Shown: one piece after another, positions 7,571-8,562 of the stretch | Layout: each line of letters begins with the position of its first letter | Position numbering within the stretch: the first letter of the stretch is position 1 | From: an uncultured Bacteroidota bacterium | GTDB lineage: Bacteria > Bacteroidota > Bacteroidia > Chitinophagales > Chitinophagaceae | Assembly: GCA_946479055.1 (NCBI GenBank) | Contig: CAMLEX010000170.1 | Location: 1 to 8,562, forward strand | Length of the DNA: 8,562 nucleotides | Direction of reading: 5' to 3' | The notes under the pieces: generated by a model | The model's database searches: none | Told to the model about the DNA's origin: nothing | Seen by the model: only the letters and a program-made list of their open reading frames with translations | Program-made: the position numbers and the translations under genes

Positions 7571-8149
7571 TCATAGAAGGACAACCATGATTGCTTTATT
7601 TGAATTATTCACGCATTTGTCATAATCCTTTGGCGGATACGTCCAGCCAGTCCATAAATTACCTCCATTGCTCCAGGTATGATCATACGGTTCAGGTTTG
7701 GAAGAAAGATCTTTGGGCATAAAGCCAATCTCCATCAAAGGTTTTATGCCTCGCTGTATGTATGTATCAATAATGCTATCAACAATTGTCCAGTTGTAAA
7801 CAGGATTGCCATTCGCGTCTTCCTTATAAGCGTCGGTGAAACCCCATTTAAGATCAGGCCCGGCGCTGTTACCTTTTGATGTAAGCAGGTTATGTGCTCT
7901 TACATACACTGTGACGGGACTTAACTGCGTTAACTCCGTCAATAGCTTTTGACCGTCTTTTCTTGTTGTATAATTCGGCTCATCGTATCCGAACCAGGAC
8001 CAGAATGGTTTCATATCTCCAACCGGTTTCGACGCATCCACCCGAATGGATACAGGATTTGGAGTGTCGGGTGATCCGGCAGTAAGCTGGGCATTGCCTG
8101 CCATGTTAAACAGGAATAAAGTGCACCAAAGAAGTATTTGTTTTATCAT
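7571..8149 (-). pseudogene. GH39 beta-xylosidase, 3'-truncated remnant
   Basis: The frame encodes 192 residues, while GH39 xylosidases usually have about 500 or more. It starts with a clear signal peptide (residues 1-20, NMAGNA before Q21). The N-terminal part of a GH39 barrel follows: VDASKPVGDMKPFWSWFGYDE (40-57, key residues W50, W52, D56), KLLTEL, VYVRAHNLLTS (81-91), and GIKPLMEIGFMPKDLSS (134-150), then WTGWTYPPKDYDK to residue 178. After that GH39-like sequence stops abruptly at about base 7616. A 14-residue unrelated tail leads to TGA. None of the three forward frames between there and the GH3 gene continues the family, so this looks like a deletion of about 1 kb, not a frameshift. 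The NEP acid/base glutamate and the nucleophile glutamate, which come later in the family, are absent, so the product should be inactive. The gene lies 76 bases after the GntP-type permease gene and 62 bases before the GH3 start. Confidence 0.85.
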
Positions 8150-8186
8150 GGCTTACAATATGATCCCCTTAAATCAGTATAATGGT

Positions 8187-8205
8187 TGTTGCAACACTTA
8201 TTGCA
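8187..8205. promoter_or_regulatory. Palindromic operator candidate upstream of GH39
   Basis: TGTTGCAACA (8187-8196) is a perfect 10-base palindrome. It overlaps a second dyad, TGCAA/TTGCA (8190-8194 with 8201-8205). The pair lies in the 76-base gap between the permease stop and the GH39 start, about 40 bases before the GH39 ATG. This position and symmetry suit a binding site for a LacI- or GntR-type sugar regulator, though no such regulator is in the window. There is no T run after it on the minus strand, so it does not look like a terminator. It could be chance. Confidence 0.25.
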
Positions 8206-8225
8206 CGGAATAAATTTTTTTATGC

Positions 8226-8562
8226 CTATATAAAAATATCCAACAACAGGACACCGACCAGTCCCAATATGGAGATTGTCGTTTCCATCAAACTCCAGGA
8301 TAAAAAAGTTTGTTTCAACGATAGTTTAAAAAATTCTTTGAACATCCAAAAACCTGTATCGTTTACATGCGATCCAAAAACACTCCCCGTCCCAACTGCC
8401 AATACCATCAGCTCAGGCGATGCAGAACCGGTTGCTACCAGCGGCGACATCACACCCGCCGCCGTAATACCGGCTACCGTAGCGGAACCGATGGTTACCC
8501 GCAGCAAGGCAGTAACACACCAGGCAAACAGAAGCGGTGGCATATTCCATTGGCTGCTGAAT
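8226..8562 (-). CDS. GntP-family sugar-acid permease, C-terminal part (start outside window)
   Basis: The frame is open from the right edge to TAG at 8226-8228, giving the last 112 residues. The ATG at 8543 is internal, because the frame continues upstream (FSSQWN before it) in a way that fits the family. Characteristic GntP/GntT C-terminal blocks are visible: RVTIGSATVAGITAAGV, then GTGSVFGSHVNDTGFWMFKEFF, then LKQTFLSWSLMET, followed by a final hydrophobic helix. Family members are inner-membrane proton symporters for gluconate, idonate, D-serine or related small acids, usually about 440 residues with 12 or more membrane segments. Which acid is carried cannot be told. The position at the head of a xylosidase cluster suggests an aldonate or uronate-derived acid, by inference only. 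Confidence 0.9.
   Translation of the reverse strand, partial: FSSQWNMPPLLFAWCVTALLRVTIGSATVAGITAAGVMSPLVATGSASPELMVLAVGTGSVFGSHVNDTGFWMFKEFFKLSLKQTFLSWSLMETTISILGLVGVLLLDIFI

Noticed and set aside
7571..7616. Frameshift or sequencing error as the cause of the short GH39
   Set aside because: All three forward frames after residue 178 were read up to the GH3 gene and none continues GH39 sequence, so a simple indel does not explain it.

Overview
The window looks like chromosomal DNA from a Bacteroidota bacterium, most likely of the Chitinophagaceae/Sphingobacteriia type. The reasons are a large Reg_prop/Y_Y_Y sensor of the SusR/HTCS kind, an exported GH3 enzyme with a PA14 insert, AT-rich start regions without clear Shine-Dalgarno sequences, and short 'MKK...AQAQ' signal peptides. 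The genus is an inference.

Layout from left to right. (1) 1-2461, minus: the N-terminal 820 residues of a two-component-type sensor, with a signal peptide, fourteen propeller blades, a Y_Y_Y domain and the start of a membrane helix. Its signalling half lies beyond the left edge. (2) 2462-3148: no supported gene. It holds a strong bidirectional terminator (about 2836-2876) and a nested inverted-repeat block (2941-3039) that folds better as minus-strand RNA. (3) 3149-3776, minus: an exported cupin preceded by an unrecognised 59-residue small ORF with a hydrophobic N-terminus. (4) 3949-4668, plus: an isolated multi-pass membrane protein resembling the cytochrome b subunit of succinate dehydrogenase, followed at once by a terminator. 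(5) 4890-8562, minus: a sugar-utilisation cluster read as GntP-type permease (partial), GH39 beta-xylosidase (broken, only the N-terminal third) and GH3 beta-xylosidase-type enzyme (intact).

How the genes fit together. The permease, GH39 and GH3 genes run in one direction with short gaps and look like a hemicellulose or xylo-oligosaccharide utilisation operon. GH3 and GH39 enzymes release sugars from xylan or arabinoxylan side products outside the cytoplasmic membrane, and a GntP-family permease brings in a sugar acid such as an aldonate. A deletion has removed the catalytic part of the GH39 gene but left the GH3 coding region intact. The sensor could control a glycan-utilisation locus, but nothing in the window ties it to this operon. 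The cupin pair and the SdhC-like gene look like separate units.

I found no CRISPR array, tRNA, rRNA or insertion sequence, and no clearly new multi-gene system. The observations most worth a second look are the truncated GH39, the small ORF before the cupin, and the possible structured RNA.
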